Of a DNA stretch of 64,000 bases, positions 61,866 through 64,000 are shown piece after piece. The translations under genes and the position numbers were made by a program. This DNA is from Sphingomonas taxi (lineage in GTDB: Bacteria; Pseudomonadota; Alphaproteobacteria; Sphingomonadales; Sphingomonadaceae): the NCBI RefSeq assembly GCF_000764535.1, contig NZ_CP009571.1:2103001-2167000 (forward strand), given 5' to 3'. The notes under the pieces are model-generated. The model did no database searches. It saw only the letters and a program-made list of their open reading frames with translations, and was not told where the DNA came from. Position 1 is the first letter of the stretch. Each line of letters opens with the position of its first letter.

Positions 61866-63362
61866 TCAGAAGCGGAAGCTGAGCCAGCCGGCCATGAAGT
61901 CGGAACTCTTGAACCCCGCCTTGGACAGCGACGGGCCGGCGGCGAGATGCTCGTAGCGGCCGGTGAACGACAGGCGCGGGCTGATCGACCAGACCGCCTG
62001 CAGCCGCATCACGTCGCCGATCTTGGCATCGCCGACGCGCTGCGTGCCGGCGAATGGCTGGCCGTTGGCGCGATAGACCGCGTCGGTGACGCTATCGCGC
62101 CACGCGAGCTGATATTCGGCGGTGACGCGCACCGTCTTCACTGGCGAGAAGGTGAAATTTGGGGCCACTGCGATCAGGTTCGACGGGGTCAGGAACAGGC
62201 CGTAGCTGTAGTAGATGTTGTTGCCGAACGGCGCATAGGCATCGCGCAGCTTGCCGTCGCCGTACCCGCCGCCGCCGCTCGCATAGTCCATATGAATACC
62301 GACGCGCGGCGCGGTCTTGGATCTGCCGAGTCGGTAGGTCTGCGCAAAGAACAGCTGCCAGGCGTCGATGTCCTGGTTGATATAATGGCCGTATTGATGG
62401 TTGATCGTCCAGTCGACCGTCACCGGGCCGGCATCGCCATAGATATGCGTGCCGACATAATAGCGCGTCGCCGGGCCGATGCGGCCGCCCCAGGCGCCCA
62501 CCGTATTGCGTCGCCGCCAGAAGAACGGATCGACGAAGATCTTCGAGCCGCCGAACCAGCCGTTCGGCACGGCATAGCCCAGCGTCACGCCTGAGAAACG
62601 CCGTGCCGGATCGCTGATGTCGTCGTCGGTGCCGAGATCGCCATATTGCGTCGGCTTGAAGTCGAAGAGATCGGCGCGCACCCGGCTGCCGCGTGCCCAG
62701 GCGCGGATGCCGTTGAGCGTGTAGCGGATGGTATTGTTGTCGCGCTGCGAGGTCAGCAGATTGGGACCGTCGGTGAATTCCTGCCGGCCGTAGCGCGCAC
62801 CGATCGCGATGCCGTCGACTTCGGCATTGCCCTCGACGAACGCCTGTTGCAGCACGAGGTCGTTGCGCAGCGTCGCCGCCGGCGCGCCGAGCTCGACGCC
62901 GGAGATGCCGCCATGCGCGATCTCGGCGAAGGCGCGGAAATGCGGACCGACGTGCAGGTCGGCGCCGCCGACGATGCGGTTGATGTCCTGCCGCTGCGCG
63001 CGCGAATCGCGCAGATTGGGGTTGGTGGTGTGGTTGACGCGCAGCCGCACCTCCCCCGACAGCGTCAGATAGACATCGCCATCGCCATCGAGCGGCAGGA
63101 ACTTGAGCCGATCGAGGAAGTCGTCGCGCTTGGCGGGATCGCGATAGCTGCGCCAATCCTCCGCCCAGCGCGACAGATTGAAGCCGTTGGTGGTCGCGCC
63201 GTCACCCGCGGCGGCGGCGGGATAGCTGGTCACCGTCGGCGTCGCGGGATCGCGGGTCTGGCCGGATTCGCTCGGCGCGACGCTGGTCTGCGCAGTGGCG
63301 GCGGTGGTGACGAGGGTGAGCAGAGCAGTGGCGCCGGCGAGGGCGCGAGCACGGAGCAACAT
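61866..63362 (-). CDS. Alginate-export (AlgE)-family outer-membrane porin
   Basis: 498 residues with a signal peptide (MLLRARALAGATALLTLVTTAATAQ) and a beta-barrel pattern from about 70 on, closing GFKSSDFMAGWLSFRF with the terminal aromatic. Blocks such as GDVYLTLSGEVRLR and ADLFDFKPTQYGDLG are typical of the alginate export domain family, whose sphingomonad members are generally uptake porins rather than AlgE itself. It lies 113 bp downstream of the dctA-like gene on the same strand and has an AAGGA site. Confidence 0.88.
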   Translation of the reverse strand: MLLRARALAGATALLTLVTTAATAQTSVAPSESGQTRDPATPTVTSYPAAAAGDGATTNGFNLSRWAEDWRSYRDPAKRDDFLDRLKFLPLDGDGDVYLTLSGEVRLRVNHTTNPNLRDSRAQRQDINRIVGGADLHVGPHFRAFAEIAHGGISGVELGAPAATLRNDLVLQQAFVEGNAEVDGIAIGARYGRQEFTDGPNLLTSQRDNNTIRYTLNGIRAWARGSRVRADLFDFKPTQYGDLGTDDDISDPARRFSGVTLGYAVPNGWFGGSKIFVDPFFWRRRNTVGAWGGRIGPATRYYVGTHIYGDAGPVTVDWTINHQYGHYINQDIDAWQLFFAQTYRLGRSKTAPRVGIHMDYASGGGGYGDGKLRDAYAPFGNNIYYSYGLFLTPSNLIAVAPNFTFSPVKTVRVTAEYQLAWRDSVTDAVYRANGQPFAGTQRVGDAKIGDVMRLQAVWSISPRLSFTGRYEHLAAGPSLSKAGFKSSDFMAGWLSFRF

Positions 63363-63475
63363 GGGGATATCCTTATGGGCGATCGTCGCCCTCACCCGTC
63401 GCCGCCTTCCTCTCTGTCCCTCCCCGGTCGGGAGAAGGATGAGGGCGCGGCGACCGACGGGGAGGACGCGACGCG

Positions 63476-64000
63476 TTATTCGGCGGGCACCGCCTCGGCG
63501 GGCAGCTGGTCGACGCGCAGGGCCTCGCCATGCAGTGCGGCGTGGAGCTGCGCGGTGTCGAGCCGTCCTTCCCAGCGCGATACGACCACGGTCGCTACCG
63601 CATTGCCGATGAAGTTGGTCAGGCTGCGGCATTCGCTCATGAAGCGGTCGACGCCGAGGATCAGCGCCATGCCGGCGACCGGCACGCTCGGTACGATCGA
63701 CAGCGTCGCGGCGAGCGTGATGAAGCCCGCACCGGTGACTCCGGCCGCGCCCTTCGACGACAGCATCGCCACGCCGAGCAACAGCAATTGCTGGCCGAGC
63801 GTCAGGTCGACGTTGCACGCCTGCGCGATGAACAACGCTGCCAGCGTCATGTAGATGTTGGTGCCGTCGAGGTTGAACGAATAGCCGGTCGGCACGACGA
63901 GCCCGACGATCGACTTGGGGCAGCCGGCGCGCTCCATCTTCTCGATCAGCGCGGGCAGCGCGCTTTCCGACGACGAAGTGCCGAGCACCAGCAGCAGCTC
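63476..64000 (-). CDS. dctA: C4-dicarboxylate transporter DctA, C-terminal part (partial)
   Basis: The frame runs off the window edge; 174 C-terminal residues are visible. They contain [20 protein letters not shown] (the HP1 serine-rich hairpin), [24 protein letters not shown] with the N-x-D-G-T motif of helix 7, and [25 protein letters not shown] with the substrate-binding Arg and Asn. This is a canonical DctA, unlike the divergent symporter at 19.4 kb. It imports succinate, malate or fumarate with Na+ or H+. Confidence 0.94.
   Translation of the reverse strand, partial: ELLLVLGTSSSESALPALIEKMERAGCPKSIVGLVVPTGYSFNLDGTNIYMTLAALFIAQACNVDLTLGQQLLLLGVAMLSSKGAAGVTGAGFITLAATLSIVPSVPVAGMALILGVDRFMSECRSLTNFIGNAVATVVVSRWEGRLDTAQLHAALHGEALRVDQLPAEAVPAE

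Overview
The window reads as chromosomal DNA of a GC-rich alphaproteobacterium of the order Sphingomonadales, most likely Sphingomonas or a close relative. The support comes from a permuted two-piece tmRNA gene (an alphaproteobacterial trait), a RegB/RegA (ActS/ActR) pair, a split short-form HisG, a K+-independent H+-pyrophosphatase, several RcnB-type periplasmic proteins, the CobS/CobT cobaltochelatase block with BolA and a J-domain protein, and many dispersed palindromic repeats. Coding density is high and most genes are housekeeping. I see no prophage, transposase, CRISPR array or rRNA operon.

Layout. 1-4.9 kb: cytidine deaminase, a RcnB/glycine-zipper protein, free methionine-R-sulfoxide reductase, ArfB, an RluA-type pseudouridine synthase and a VanY-type peptidase. 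5-7 kb: a lone multi-pass membrane protein, then an intergenic stretch with a promoter and a long imperfect stem-loop, read as a structured-RNA candidate (possibly 6S RNA). 7-12.6 kb: trmB, an FNT channel, a PAP2 phosphatase, a PilZ protein, metK with a clear terminator and a SahR-like operator, and lnt. 12.8-20.6 kb: small enzymes, the redox two-component pair, wrbA with a divergent LysR regulator, an SDR, a methyltransferase and a dicarboxylate symporter. 20.7-28.1 kb: cobT, a MntA-HepT toxin-antitoxin pair lying inside the cobS-cobT unit, cobS, an oppositely oriented DUF1428/VOC/SRPBCC operon, a J-domain protein, bolA and a GST. 28.2-32.4 kb: Nudix, pirin, an alpha/beta hydrolase, RcnB and DUF2332. 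32.5-39.6 kb: hisG-hisD followed by a 347-bp tandem duplication of the hisD tail, then fasciclin, nusB, thiL and hppA. 39.7-44.1 kb: a TonB-dependent receptor with a Fur-like box, and infA-maf-rng-yacG followed by tRNA-Phe. 44.2-50.2 kb: an isoprenylcysteine-type methyltransferase, a YihY-HAD fusion, a DUF418 protein, two-piece ssrA, an Rrf2 regulator and mscL. 50.2-64 kb: a lemA-TPM-TPM-Nudix operon, an NDUFS4-like protein, hrpB, a CDF exporter, polyprenyl synthase, chorismate mutase, DUF2147, tmk, a valine-catabolism pair, an alginate-export-type porin and a truncated dctA.

Genes that clearly work together: RegB senses redox state for RegA; HisG and HisD catalyse the first and last steps of histidine synthesis; CobS and CobT form the AAA+ motor of aerobic cobaltochelatase; MetK supplies SAM to the several methyltransferases; HIBCH and enoyl-CoA hydratase sit together for branched-chain acyl-CoA breakdown; DctA and the porin may form an inner and outer membrane uptake route.

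The signals most worth a second look are the tmRNA, the structured-RNA candidate at about 6.9-7.04 kb, the hisD tail duplication with mostly synonymous divergence, the toxin-antitoxin pair inside the cobaltochelatase unit, the YihY-HAD fusion, a perfect 17-bp palindrome at 45.23 kb, and a 102-bp dispersed element present in four copies.
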